A stretch of DNA of 64,000 nucleotides, taken from NCBI GenBank assembly GCA_020726505.1, contig JAHLEZ010000004.1, positions 434,001 to 498,000 on the forward strand, written 5' to 3'. This DNA comes from Leptodontidium sp. MPI-SDFR-AT-0119 (Eukaryota > Ascomycota > Leotiomycetes > Helotiales > Leptodontidiaceae). A program made the translations under genes and the position numbers. The notes below the pieces were generated by a model. The model saw nothing but the letters and a program-made list of their open reading frames with translations. It searched no databases and had not been told where the DNA came from. Positions 45,777 through 57,169 of the stretch are shown here, piece by piece. The stretch's first letter is position 1. Every line of letters begins with the position of its first letter.

Positions 45777-47108
45777 CGTGATGTTTAGCACTGGAGAAAG
45801 TAAGCTAAGATGAAGTAATTTTAGAGAGTAAAAGAAAGTAGAGAGAAAGTAGGGAATAAAAAAGAGGGTTGCCTCGCTGGCATCGCAGGACGCCATCTGC
45901 ACTCAGCCTCCACAAAGCAGAATTTCTGCGCTAGGCAGACTTAGGCTTAACGCATTGGCACATCGCTGGGTAGGTCAACAGATTGCGTTGACTGACCCAG
46001 AAGTATCTGGCGACTTAGAGAGCGTCTGCCGTGAAAGCTGCCCATTCTGTATACTTCTGAGCGATTTTGATAGGAATCAGAGCTGGTCGATTTTTTGGTG
46101 GGGTCGCTCGAGCCTTGGAAGGTCACGTTTCTTTATCAGAGACAGAGACATAGAACAGATGTCCCATTTCGGGCCAACAGTTGAAAATAGATTGGATTAT
46201 TTTGCCCACAGTAGCAGCAGCAGTAGCTTGGAGTAGACTCGGCGGAACCAGCCCTGGAGCCAGCTGCGTACCTGTGGGGGGAATATCACATCACATCAGT
46301 TTGCATCACATTAATTCATGGCAAAGAGGAAACTGTGGGATTATTGCACAAATCCTGCATTCAAGGCAAACGACGTATTTACAAGCGCGCTTCTCAACCC
46401 CAATCTCGAATCTCAAATTGTCAATCTGAATCTCATCCACCCATCCATCCTGAGGGTCTTAACCACCTCCGATACAGGCCCCAAATCTCATCTCATAGCC
46501 AGAGTTAGAGAACCAGCACTTCCCCTCCGCAAAAGATACAGAAGCAGAGTCACTCAGGTTCCCCATCATCCACTCCAGTATCATCAAATCATCTCTCCCA
46601 TCAAAGAAAAAAAATAATGTAGTACCAAAAATATTCTTGACAAGGCAAAACAAAGCAAGAAAGAAAAGAAAAAAGGCAAGAAGGAAAGTAAACAAACGGC
46701 GGGGGAAAAAAAGGTGTTCCTCCATTTGCGATGCGTGCGATGCGATGCATGTAAAAAACAGACGGAAGCAGGAAAGGACAAAGTCGTATCTTTCGTATTG
46801 TTCGTAATTTTTGGTGTAGGTGGGAGGGAGTGTGGAAGTTAGTCGGTGTACAAATCTGTGATTGTTGAGAAGTATCCTGTATTGTTTTTGGTGTGTATTA
46901 GGACGGCTCTCGCTCTCGAAGGGAGGTATCAAGAGCGTGGTTGTTGATCCCGGTGATGAAATCGAATGGTTCCAGATTAGGAGTTTCTTTGCGATCTGGA
47001 TCCAGAATGTTAGATCATTTTGGAGATGGGGAGGGTAAGACCAGGTAGGGCTGGGCTGATGTTGAGAAGAGTATTGGGAAATGAAGAAGAGGAAAAGGCT
47101 GGAGAAAC
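45777..47108. other. Intergenic, 1.3 kb
   Basis: Promoter side of the NACHT-ankyrin gene, then non-coding sequence. From 46570 to 46750 there is an A-rich stretch. Frames of 80-157 codons on both strands overlap one another and match no family. Confidence 0.45.
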
Positions 47109-48002
47109 CTACTTCAACTCACTACCCTCTCTCTCATCCTTCTCATCCTCAGCTCCAGACTTGTCCTCAGCTGCAGATTTATCCTCATCAACAGCTTTCG
47201 CCATTGGAAGCCAAGACTTAACACGCACCATCACACCCTTAATAGATCTCAGCGTATCTCCCAACTCCTTCTGACCCTCCGTAACCAAATCCATCTCCCC
47301 CACCAGCGCCCGAACTCTCACCTTAATACCCCGAACATACTCCTCCCAAACACCCATCCGCATCTCCATAATCCTCACCGCAACAACGATACGGTGCACA
47401 GACATCATGATAGCAGGTAAGTTGATCTGTTGATCATCGCTCGCCATGGTTTCGAGATAGTGGAGTAATTCCTTTAGGTTGACTCTGCTTTCCTTGCCAT
47501 CCTTGCCATTCTTTCCCTTACCATCCTTGGAGTTGTTCTTCTCAGAGAACAGGATCTGTCGCAAGATCTTCACTTCCTTCGAGCGACCTTTGGCACCAGC
47601 CAGATCACGAGCGATTTCACTCAAAGTGGTATCGATGAAAGCCAATTTCTCGCTCATGAAAGCGGCGTGCGCAGTGAAGTTTGCGGTGAATTCGGTTTGG
47701 AGGGCAAGGAGCTTTGTGGCTTTTTGTGAGATGTCGATCTTCTTGCTCGAATGAGTCTTGGCCTTGGCCTTGCTTGAGTGGGCGGTGGTGGCGGCAGCGG
47801 GGATTTGGAATGTGACTGTGGTAGCGGAGGCGGATGCTGAGGGTGAAGTGTAAGTTGAAGGAGGTGCGTTCTTGGCTTCTGAGAGGCCTTTCTGGTTTCG
47901 AGGTTTGTCTGGTGGTGTCATGCCACCGGCGCAGACGGAGAGGAGGAGGGTGAAGGTGAGGAGGAATGCGAGGAGCATTCGAATTTCTGAGGAGCACTTC
48001 AT
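47109..48002 (-). CDS. Secreted hypothetical protein, 297 residues
   Basis: Single-exon gene. The N-terminus MKCSSEIRMLLAFLLTFTLL is a signal peptide, with likely cleavage after the following VCAGG. A Ser/Thr/Ala-rich stalk of about 60 residues precedes a helical region (residues about 90-265) rich in Lys, Leu and Glu. A Lys/Gly/Asn/Asp-rich loop (KNNSKDGKGKNGKDGKES) sits in the middle. The last 30 residues are acidic (Asp/Glu/Lys). Only two or three cysteines are present, all near the signal peptide. No family is recognised. It could be a cell-wall associated or secreted protein. The ATG at 48002 directly precedes the signal peptide. Confidence 0.75.
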   Translation of the reverse strand: MKCSSEIRMLLAFLLTFTLLLSVCAGGMTPPDKPRNQKGLSEAKNAPPSTYTSPSASASATTVTFQIPAAATTAHSSKAKAKTHSSKKIDISQKATKLLALQTEFTANFTAHAAFMSEKLAFIDTTLSEIARDLAGAKGRSKEVKILRQILFSEKNNSKDGKGKNGKDGKESRVNLKELLHYLETMASDDQQINLPAIMMSVHRIVVAVRIMEMRMGVWEEYVRGIKVRVRALVGEMDLVTEGQKELGDTLRSIKGVMVRVKSWLPMAKAVDEDKSAAEDKSGAEDEKDEREGSELK

Positions 48003-49287
48003 TGTTGCGGTTTTTCTTGGTTGCTTGTGCGGTATGAAGCTGTGGATAGCAATTGCAATCGTGCAGTGCGTGGCAAGAAGCGATGTGAGGAGTTGGTGCT
48101 CGAGGTGGTGTTTCGAGGTAGAGGTTGAGGTAAGGGAAGAAGAGGATGAGGCGGAAGGAGACTCGAAAAAGAAACCTATCGTCTGTCTCGGTTTCTCCTA
48201 AAACTCTTTTGTCTGCCTGAATTCGAATACAAGCGAGAGAAACTAGCTAGCGTGCGAGCGTAGAATAAATCAGGCCTTGAATAGTTCGAGGTCCCAAAGG
48301 TAAAGGTGAAGATGATGTAAGTAACTTGAGGCTGCGGCGAAGCGGCAAGTAGACCAAAGTAAAGTAAAGTAAAGTAATGGACTGTAATAATAAGCACAAG
48401 CACAGAAACCGTCTTCTTAAGCAAAATCCAGTCCAATCCAGTCCAATCCAGTCCTGTCCTGTGCACTGTTCTCTCCTTCTTTTCTTTAATTAACGTAAAG
48501 AGAGGACAGGCATCGTGGTCATTGTCCCGTCTTTGTTGATCTCAGCATCCCTTCAAATCAAGCATTCTCTTCTCAAGGAAACGACAGCAAAGGATAAAGC
48601 TCAGGCCAGCTTAAAGACTTCAAATCATTAACAGATCAGGCAAGCAAGCAAACAAACAATAACAAAACAACGGCTCGCACGCAGTACAAACAAAAAACAA
48701 GAACAACAAACAACAACAACAACAAACAGCCTACACCGCACCAGTTGTTGCGAAGCCGTAAAGTCGCAAATTATGAATCTGAGGTAAGAATTAGCCAGGG
48801 CTTTGAAGGTGAATTCCACTTAAGACTGATATGAACGGAAATTCAAGTTGAGCTGAGGTTGGATGGGTTGCTCCTTGAGGTGATGAGGTGAGGTGCAAAA
48901 GCCTCGCTTAACCCCTCCCTTCTTCTCCTCCCGTTCGTCATGTTCGTTTGCAGCGATGAGCGGCCAACGACTTGTTCCACTCAATGGCATTCATTCCAGT
49001 CCATTCCATTTGTTTGCAGCAACACCATCACCACCAACAACAACGGCACGGGAAGTGGCATACCTACCTCACCGTTATTGATTTTCACTTGATTTTTAGT
49101 AACGGAACAATACTTGGCGCTGGAAGCGGCACCTTAGGTTAAGAAAATATATCACAATATCCAAAGATTAAGAGAGAGAAAAAAAAAAATGGTATATCAA
49201 GGTACTCATAGGTATGGTATAGTTTGGTTTGGTATCAAATCAATTTTTTACATCACCGTTCTCAGCTTCACAACGTCACCGCTGCGC
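48003..49287. other. Intergenic, 1.3 kb
   Basis: Holds the promoter of the secreted protein gene. Short tandem runs occur: AAGTA units at 48356-48376 and TCCAATCCAG units at 48425-48455, and a CAA-rich stretch at 48680-48725. No gene is supported. Confidence 0.45.
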
Positions 49288-52200
49288 TCAGAAGAACTTC
49301 TCCAAAGGCACCTCCCTCCACCGTCCCCTTTCAGTATGCCACCACCTCTCCCTATCCTTCTTCCCCTTCCACCCACCGCCATTCGCAGTCACACTGCCAC
49401 TTCTATTCCCAACATCCAGGTGCCAGCTCCCCGTACATCCATCCCTCACATTCCCCTCTTCGCCTATTCCTAACAATCCACCCGGTCCTTCAATATCCAC
49501 AATCGCCTCATCAGAGCCCTCGACGTCCGGTTTGAGCGTGTAGAATATGTTACTCTGGATCCTCCCCAAAAAGCCCCCAACGGCGTGTCTCTCGACGAAT
49601 TGTCCATTCTCGTCCCAGAGGATGATGTGGAATCGTGGTTGTTTGGCTGCGATGTCGATGCGCTGCTGTGCCATCCTCCGAGCCGCCGCGAGACTCATGC
49701 CTTGCTCTCTGCTAGCTCCTTCGAGTTCGTTCGACGAGTGTTGAGACGAGTGCGAAGATTTTTCCTTGTCGAGGTTCAGGGAGAAGGCAGAGCGAGTGGG
49801 CGATTTGACGAATGAGGAGTTGATGGAACTGGTATGGCTATGATGGCCGAGAGAGAAAGTGGAGCGTGTTGGGGAGGGTAGATTCGGCGCACTTTGCGAG
49901 TGTGGGATGTTGACAAGACCCATGTTTCTGTAGCGGTCTGCGGGAAGCTCGATGCGCTCTCGGGGTTTGCAGAGACGTTGTAGGATGCCATCGTGATCGG
50001 TTGGGGCTCGGATGGTGCGGAGCGAGGGGAAGCCGTTGAAGAATATGGCTTTTGCAAGAATTTCGGTGGCTCTGTCGTCGTCTGGGTCGGTGAATTCCCA
50101 GTGGAGGTATTGAAGGGTTGGAGATGCGAGGTATGGATGAAGATAGATCTCAATTCCTCGAGGGAGGGATGGCGATGGTGGTTGCGAGATGGTGAAGTGC
50201 GTAAGTGATTTGAGATGTGAGAAGAGTCGTGTCAAGACTGGTAGAGACAGTAGAGGAAGTCCAATAAGTGACAACGAGGTCAAGGAGTCGGTTCTGGAAG
50301 GAGATCCGTAACTCGATAGACCACTGGCGCTTATGCCTGGAAGACTGTCAAGTCGCAATGACTTCAATGGCGGTAATGACAGGAGTGTCTCATCGTCGAA
50401 AGATGTCGCTGGAAATGAGGAGACATGGAGATTCTCAAGTGAGGGTAGAGAAGAAAATATATCCGTGAACAACGGGGGGTCGATAGTGCCACCCGGATTG
50501 CAATGAAGGAACAGGGTCTTCAGGTATACCCAATTTGAGTGGTGGATCATGAAGTCGATGCACTGCTCCGGAAGCAATGGACTGGGTGCAAGAACCGGTG
50601 TGAGATATTCTGCATCTGCCGAGAGGTTGAATCGGCGTTGTCTCTGGAAGGGACTTGCATTGATGACCCAGACCCTCTCCGTGAGCTTCCTCCTTGTCGA
50701 AAGTGCATGAACAAATCTCGAGAATTCGTGGTTGTACGTCGGATAGAACCCAGGGAGTCGTTCCAGGTTAGGACAGGCCATGATCAACGAGGCCACCAGC
50801 TCAAGATATTCAGCTTGTTCTTTCTTGCCCTTCGCAGCATCTGGCATGGCTGGGACCTTCAAAACTTTGACGTATTCTGCCAAATCTGGTCGAGTCCGGA
50901 GAGTTTTCCGCAACAGCCTCAGCCTTGTTCCAAACTTTAATTTGAACTTCTTCTTGGTGTGCATAATCGAGTCGCATCCGGTAAGTTGGATATCCTCATA
51001 CATCGCGCACCTCGCAGCCCCCCACCATTTCTTGCAACTCAATCCTAGATTAATCAAATCTCGCATGCAACATGTTGAGCAGCTCAAGCTTCCTGGCTCC
51101 AGATGGGATTTCTTCAACTCCGCCAGAATTACCAGTAAGATTTCCTCTGGCAGCTTCTTGAATCCTTCTCCGCGCACAGTATATGCCCTCCCCGAAACCG
51201 TTGTATTCTTCGGCCCCATTCCAATTCGCTGCGGGGGTAACAAAGTTTGTTGCCTTCCTCCTCCACCTGCACCGTAACGAAACTGCATTGGCCGAGACTC
51301 GTTCACAATTCGTTTCCCTGGGGAGGCAGTTGGTGGGATGGTAGATTTGGTCGCGAGGATGTCATTCTTGCTGCTAGCTTTAGAATCAGAGTACGAAGAA
51401 TCCTCGCTTGTGCGACTCGACTCGTAGTCTATTGAAGAGCTAATACTCAAGGGACTCTTGTGTCTCGATTCGAAGCTAGATCGAGAAGTAATCGAGATAC
51501 TGGAAGCAGAGGGAGCTCGTGGGTATAATCGAGGAGGGTCCATGTTCGGCGGTACTCCCCAAGGGAAGTAAGGAGGCGCTGAGCCCCTTGGAAGGGTGCT
51601 GCTGGGAGAGTATATAGGATACGACGCTGTCGTTCTGTGTTTTTGTGCCGAGGGAAGGGAGGCGCGCGCAAGGCGTGTCTTGATATCCTGTTCGCTGAAC
51701 CTCCTTTGCCTTGCCTGACCACAATCCTGTCTCTCCTGACTTTGTTGACTGACCCTCTGCTGGTGATGATGTTCCTCCTGCTGGCCACAGTCCAGTTCAG
51801 TCAACCTCTGCCTTATCTTCTCCTGACCGCGGCAGTCCTTCTCTCCCAAGTCCTCCGTCAAGATATCGCGCGTCTGCGTCTGGAAACGAACAGCTGGTCT
51901 TATCTCTGTTGATGTTGTTGTTTTCGTCGGAAGAGAATTCGAGGTCGTCTCCGGAGGGCAGGACCTGTTTGTAGCACATCATTGCGTCAGTCAGTCTGGA
52001 CCGAGCATGATCATCTTAATCTTCAGTCAGGTCGGGTCAGTGGGATGCAGGTCACTATTCGGGAGACCTGAAAGTGCATCGCCATGCCACTTCGGGATAA
52101 GAAGAGGCGCATCCCAAGGGAGTCCAAGGCAGCCCAAGAGAGATCGCGCCAGAGCTTGAGCGCATGGCGTTGGGTCGTGGTGGAAATTAGATGAGGGCGG

Positions 52201-52859
52201 GTCTCAGTGAGCAGAGGGAGCAGCGGCTAGGGGATTTTTGGGGGGCAAAGCGTGGAAAATCACCCGTCTTGCACGGTCCGCAGCGTGGGGCTGACTGCCG
52301 CCGTCGAGGGTGCCATGCAGAACAGAAGGGAGGAAATGAAATGAAATGAACCTCGGAGAGATAGGAAGAAAAGGGAGGGGGGAAGAAGGATGGGAAGGGA
52401 ATGGAAAGGAAAGGAGGTGAAAGGAGGCGGGGAATGACAGGTAGAAAAATAGTTGCATTCTGAATAATAACAGAATAAACAACAAAGGCTTGAAAGGGGG
52501 TACGTACAAGCCACTAGCGAGAATACCTCTCTCTAAATAGTGCCCAACCAAAACATAAGCAATGGTAATAACTGACTGACCGAACAAAAGAACAATAAGA
52601 TAGATAAGTATGGTACGACGACCTGCAACTAAAAAAAGAAGTAGAGAAGAAAATAAATAACAAACACGTACCTAGTAAATTTAGAAGCGTCCATCGGAAC
52701 AAATGCCTCCCGGTGTCTGTCATCATTCCTCCCGTAGTCTTGATCCCGACATCGTACAGGACGCTGATGCCGATCCAGGGCGTCGATTGGCGAGAGGAAG
52801 TTTCTGCGTGGTTGCGGGTACGAGTGTGCGTATGGGGAAGAAGAGTAGAGGGCCATCAT
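49288..52859 (-). CDS. F-box / leucine-rich-repeat-like protein, two exons
   Basis: Predicted 954-residue protein. Exon 1 is 52859-52672 and exon 2 is 51964-49288, joined across a 707-bp intron (GTACGT donor, ACAAACAG acceptor after a CTGAC branch point) that keeps the frame exactly. The first 260 residues are Gln/Ser/Pro-rich and disordered. An F-box-like segment begins FKKLPEEILLVILAELKKSH at about residue 325, with CCMRDLINLGLSCKKWW after it. Leucine-rich stretches follow (LPSLENLHVSSFPATSFDDE, LPPLKSLRLDSLPGISASGL, SLTSLSLIGLPLLSLPVLTR), consistent with LRR substrate recognition. The C-terminus is Gly/Trp-rich with basic residues. It would be a substrate adaptor for an SCF ubiquitin ligase. 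The long intron is unusual here; if wrong, the protein would start inside exon 2. The F-box part does not depend on that. Confidence 0.78.
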
Positions 52860-54101
52860 TCCAAGACATCCATCTCTAAATCAACATACATCTGCAGCTC
52901 ATCTAACCTCCGTAGCGACCTGCAAGACAAAAACTGTGCGTGCGATCAAGAAGCCGGAAAGGAAAGCCAAAGCAATGTGAAGCATCATCAATCCTCAAAA
53001 CTTAAAAGAAGAACAAGTAAGCAGCCGTCCATTCTATCTATATCCCCTCCTCCCCCCCCCCTCCATTGCTCCTTCCAGGCAATCTCAAGCCTCACTCACT
53101 GCAGAAGGATCAATCCACTCCACCCCACCCCATAATCCAGCTGATGCTGCGGCTCCCCATCCACGCAATAACACAGCCAACCTAGGTATATCTCAGCCTT
53201 TCTCCTTTTCCCCTCTCTCTATTGGCCAACCTGATGTCAATCAAGCCACGTCCCATTTCATAACTGGATAACGACCTTCCGCTTCCCGTTCCGGATTCAG
53301 ATTCATGCATTCGATGTGTCTGTTGGTGGGTGTTGGTGGGGGTTGCATCACTTACTTACCCTGCACAGCCTACGAGTTGGGCCTGAGCTGTTCGATATCC
53401 CGAATACCTGCATACTGACTCGACCAGATTACATTCCAGACCAGGCCAAAGCCACGAGGGGTCCTTCAATAATACTCAGGTAAATTATCAAGCTGAAAAC
53501 TGACAATTGACAACCGAGAACCGAGATATCAAGAAGGCTGCATGCAGTAAATAAGGCCCACGAGAGACAGAGCTTGCATACAGTACATAAATATACATAT
53601 TGCCCGAGGCTGGACTGTACTAATGCTGCTGTGCTCCAATACCAAGAGATGGCGGACGCCACGCGTTTACGGTCTTATGCGAGGCCCTGATTGATATCTC
53701 GGTAATCAAAAGAGAGGGAGGGAGGGGCAATGAGTCGAGTCAGGGTTCCCCTCTTGCTCTTCCAGGGCGTAGACGATATGTAGGACCTGGCTTGTAGCTG
53801 AATGCAGATGGGAAGGGGTACTGCAGGTGCTGGATTTGGATAGCCTTGGCCTAGAAGGCTAGCTAGAAGGGGAGCTGAGATAGGGGAGGGTCATGTGTTT
53901 GTCACATGCTTTGAGGTCTAATTAATTTCCCAGATCTAATAATAATAGTCTATGCCGCAGCAAAGGTTCGGCGGGTAGTGAAAGCCGTGATTGTGAAGTT
54001 ATGGGTTGATAATACGCCAGTCCCTCATGAATGAGATGTCCCTTAGTCAGAGATGTAAGGCAGGAGGAGTATTATCGGCCACCTTCTGTACCTAGTCCTC
54101 T
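52860..54101. other. Intergenic, 1.2 kb, contains one copy of a dispersed repeat
   Basis: No gene. The segment about 53415-53935 is one copy of a repeat whose second copy lies at about 60658-61040. The CT-rich stretch at 53030-53070 is low complexity. Confidence 0.5.
53415..53935 (+). repeat. Dispersed non-coding repeat, copy 1
   Basis: Shares long blocks with 60658-61040 in the same orientation, including GCCAAAGCCACGAGGGGTCC, GAGATGGCGGACGCCACGCG and TGCAGGTGCTGGATTT. Copy 1 has extra sequence in the middle. No coding capacity or terminal repeats are seen. Confidence 0.85.
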
Positions 54102-54248
54102 CTCCCTCCACGGGAGTGGCCCCCGGAGGGCCAGCGGAGCGTCATTCGTTTTACTATAAATTACAAAGCGAGAGACTAGCCAAGTATTATTTGCTCTGGC
54201 TTCAAAGACGCTCCGCTGGCCCTCCGGGGGCCACTCCCGTGGAGGGAG
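54102..54248. repeat. Perfect 42-bp inverted repeat, hairpin or MITE
   Basis: The arms 54102-54143 and 54207-54248 are exact reverse complements (left arm CTCCCTCCACGGGAGTGGCC...), GC-rich, around a 63-bp AT-richer loop. No target duplication is clear. It could be a young MITE or a transcribed hairpin that feeds small-RNA production. Confidence 0.88.
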
Positions 54249-54539
54249 GGAGGCAGGAGGAGGAGTTCAGACAATGTCGGTATCTGATCATGAAGGCATT
54301 GCTTGATGTAGGAAAATGCTAGAGGATTCTAGTTGAGAACATTGTACATGAAATGGTAATTCCAACCGCCCCTAACAGTCAGATCAATGAAAACGTCTTG
54401 AATCAACTCCTGCTATTTATTTCTATGCTCCCAGAAACCCCCAATTGAACCAAACATTCGTTTCTTTGCTAGAAGTACAGTTTGCTATTCCGATAAACAG
54501 GATAGAGCCACTTGCAGCTTTTAGCCGTCCTCCTTCACT
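54249..54539. other. Intergenic
   Basis: Downstream of the kinase-fold gene, which ends at 54540 on the minus strand. Nothing recognised. Confidence 0.45.
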
Positions 54540-55519
54540 TTAGGATTTGAGCAATTCACTAGCCCGTCTTGTGCCCGTCGCATAGACGCCCCGATTTCGT
54601 TTCCCTCTATTGTGTTGGCCGTTTTGTCCACCTCTCAATCCTAATGCGACAACAGTCAGCCTGAGCACGAAATGGCCTAAAGTACATACCAGCTTGACGT
54701 GAACTGATCATGAAATAGTAGCCGGCCACCCTCATTGCAGCAAGATTTTTCGTCGGAAGGTCAAATTTATCTTTGATTGCCGCGCAAACGGGTCGAGGTT
54801 GGTTGAGGGCATATGTCATGAAACTGGTGGGCAGAAAACTGGCGTGGTGAAAGTCCACAATGTAGAGGCTGGATGTAGCTGTGAAGATAAAGTTGCCCTC
54901 GAAAAGATCGGCAAAACAGAAGCAAAAGGATTCCCCTGTAAAATCAACCCTTAAGTTGTTATCATTTGGGCTATTCGCGACCTAAAGACGGTTAGAGCGA
55001 TAGCTTTCGAGATGTATGTACACATACTGTAGTCAGGTGCTCTTGTAGATCTTTGGCTGAATTATACCTGAGAGATGCTACGGCGTCTTCGAAGAGAGGA
55101 TGCTTGATAATGCCTCCTCCAACGGGCCCTGGAGAGGCTTGGTCTGTAACTTCGAACGCAAGAAATAGCCTAATTGCTTTTGCGATTTGCTCGTACCTCT
55201 CCTGCTGCTCGCCTTCTAAACTGGATTTTGCTAATTCAGCAAGGGTTGCCCCCACCACGTATTCCATAACGATATATATCATTCCTTCTCTTTGAATGAC
55301 ACGATAGATCTTCGGAATGTGGACACCCTTCCTTTCTTGTGGATGAAGCTTCTCAAGTGCTTCGAATGCGAATTCTTGGTTTCGCCATTCTTCCCTCATA
55401 CCAAGCTCCTCTGGGCCATACTTTATGAAGGCAACTGGTGACTCAGGGGAAGGATATGCGAGAGTATTGTAGCTCCTTTTATCGGTGATGGTTCGTTGGT
55501 CGCCTATAGCTTTGGCCAT
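54540..55519 (-). CDS. APH/choline-kinase-fold protein, three exons
   Basis: Predicted 294-residue protein; exons on the minus strand are 55519-55028, 54981-54690 and 54640-54540, introns 46 and 49 bp with GTATGT donors and TTTAG/ATTAG acceptors; the total closes the frame. It belongs to the fungal aminoglycoside-phosphotransferase-like kinase family. An N-lobe with IYIVMEYVVGATLAELAK marks the hinge. The catalytic loop reads CFADLFEGNF, where the usual His of H-x-D-x4-N is Phe but Asp and Asn are kept. IVDFHHASFLP is the metal-binding DFG equivalent. The C-terminus is a basic tail. Substrates of this family in fungi are mostly unknown, and the changed His may mean altered or lost activity. 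Only the last exon is uncertain. Confidence 0.82.
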
Positions 55520-57169
55520 TGTCCAGGGCTAACAACGATCAATCGATTGGGAAGGGGGGTAAATTCGTTGGAAGGACAAATGGCGTGATGCTTGATGCAC
55601 TCGTCGACCCACATTCTTATGTTTCGATAAGTTACCTCCGACTGCGAATCGGTTGGAACATGGAAAGCTGGTCTGATCACTTTCAGTGGTTAGAGCTTGA
55701 AGCTCCGCGCAGGCTGAGGGCTATGGTTTTGAGGCTGATGAAAGTTTCCGATGGGGAAGCTTTACGCTTACAAAAGAGTCGGAAGATCATGAAATGATGC
55801 TTACTAGATAGTGAGTAAAACTCTAAATTTAGGTTGTTAATAACAAGTGATAACCCATACTCGGGGGTTACAGCGACATTCACCCTTGAAGTTCCTTCGT
55901 TCACCTCCAAGTCTCCCATAAAACGACCAATTCCCTCCAGAATTATCCAACAAGTTTGACATCCCGTTATTGGTGATCTCGGAATCTTGTGTTTTCTGAA
56001 CGCTACAAAAAGCCCTAGCTCCTTTTGGAGCTGCTCAAATTTGTTCGAAGTTGGCTCCACGGGACCACTCCCCCATGGGGGAAACAAAGAGCCCGCGAAC
56101 CACAAATGGCGTTGGAACGCATCTTCGTCGAGGCCACAGCATACCAGATACAACCGACCTGGGGTACTCTTTGAGAGGCGTAAAGATAGATTTACGGTCT
56201 CTTGGGTCGGTTCCACATAGCTTTTCTCAAGTCGGATTGTCCAAAATAAGCATCTGTGACATTGACAAGGAAGGAGTCTATCTGCCGCTCCTCGTCCGAC
56301 TTGCCATAGTTGTTAGACGGCATCTCGCCTGTCAGCCTGTGTAAAATAAAAGCGATAACTGATGATGACCTCGTTTGCAGGATCCAGGGCAGCTTGCTCG
56401 CAAGTGGTCACGTGGTAACATGCGCTTGACGTCGACACATCATGTTCCTATGGCTTTCCGTACCTGTGTGCTAGCGTAGCTAGCACGACCCCGAAAGTTC
56501 CTCTCTTCTCTTTAGCATCACCTATATTTAATCTAGTATTAAGTACGTTAAGAACTTGAATCCAAGGCACTATGTGCTTTGGTGAGGGGTGCCCTAGCCC
56601 CATCCCTCAGACTCCCCTCCCACCCTCCGTTCCCTCGGGGGTGAAGAGAGCCAGGAGGTACGAAGGTACAAAGGCACCAAGGCAATAACTTACTTCTAGT
56701 TGGACCCCATCAAATCGATCACAAGAGAAATCAGGTATATATGCAGGAAACACGTACATTTTTTTTTGAACTAATCAAACGCATTTCTCGAACCAATCAA
56801 ACGCTAGCGCGAAAAGTGGCCCAGGAGTAAGATATGAAAACGCATATATTTTTTGGTGTGTATGCCTCGCGCCGCAGCGCTAAGCCCTCTCTTCAGTCGT
56901 ACCTCCTTGCTTTCGGTACAGTACATTGCAATCCGCTTTCAGGGGAACTAGAAATTTCCGAGCGGTAGCAGAACCAACCAGAATGAGCTCTGGACGCCAC
57001 AACACAAATAACTTGTGTCTCACTCCAGTTGACCAGGATGAGGCGGTCACAGACTACTTCAGGAATTAGGTCCCGGTCTCAGGCCCAAGTTATTCTTTCT
57101 TCAAAGCAACCTAGAAAGAAAGCTCGATCTCACCAGTTGTCCGGATCAGGTTGATTATTATTCGTCAAG
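55520..57169. other. Intergenic with one unassigned frame
   Basis: A minus-strand frame of 177 codons (55683-56216) reads smoothly and remains open upstream to about 56300, but has no ATG in its own frame and no family resemblance, so it is left unnamed; it may be a remnant or a small gene. The rest contains the promoter of the HET gene, with poly-T and AT-rich stretches near 56760 and 56850. Confidence 0.4.

Noticed and set aside
49288..49543. Plus-strand frames opposite the end of the F-box gene
   Set aside because: They are mirror frames of the long minus-strand coding exon.
55683..56300. Minus-strand frame as N-terminal part of the kinase-fold gene
   Set aside because: The kinase gene has its own good ATG at 55519, and no splice sites connect the two frames.
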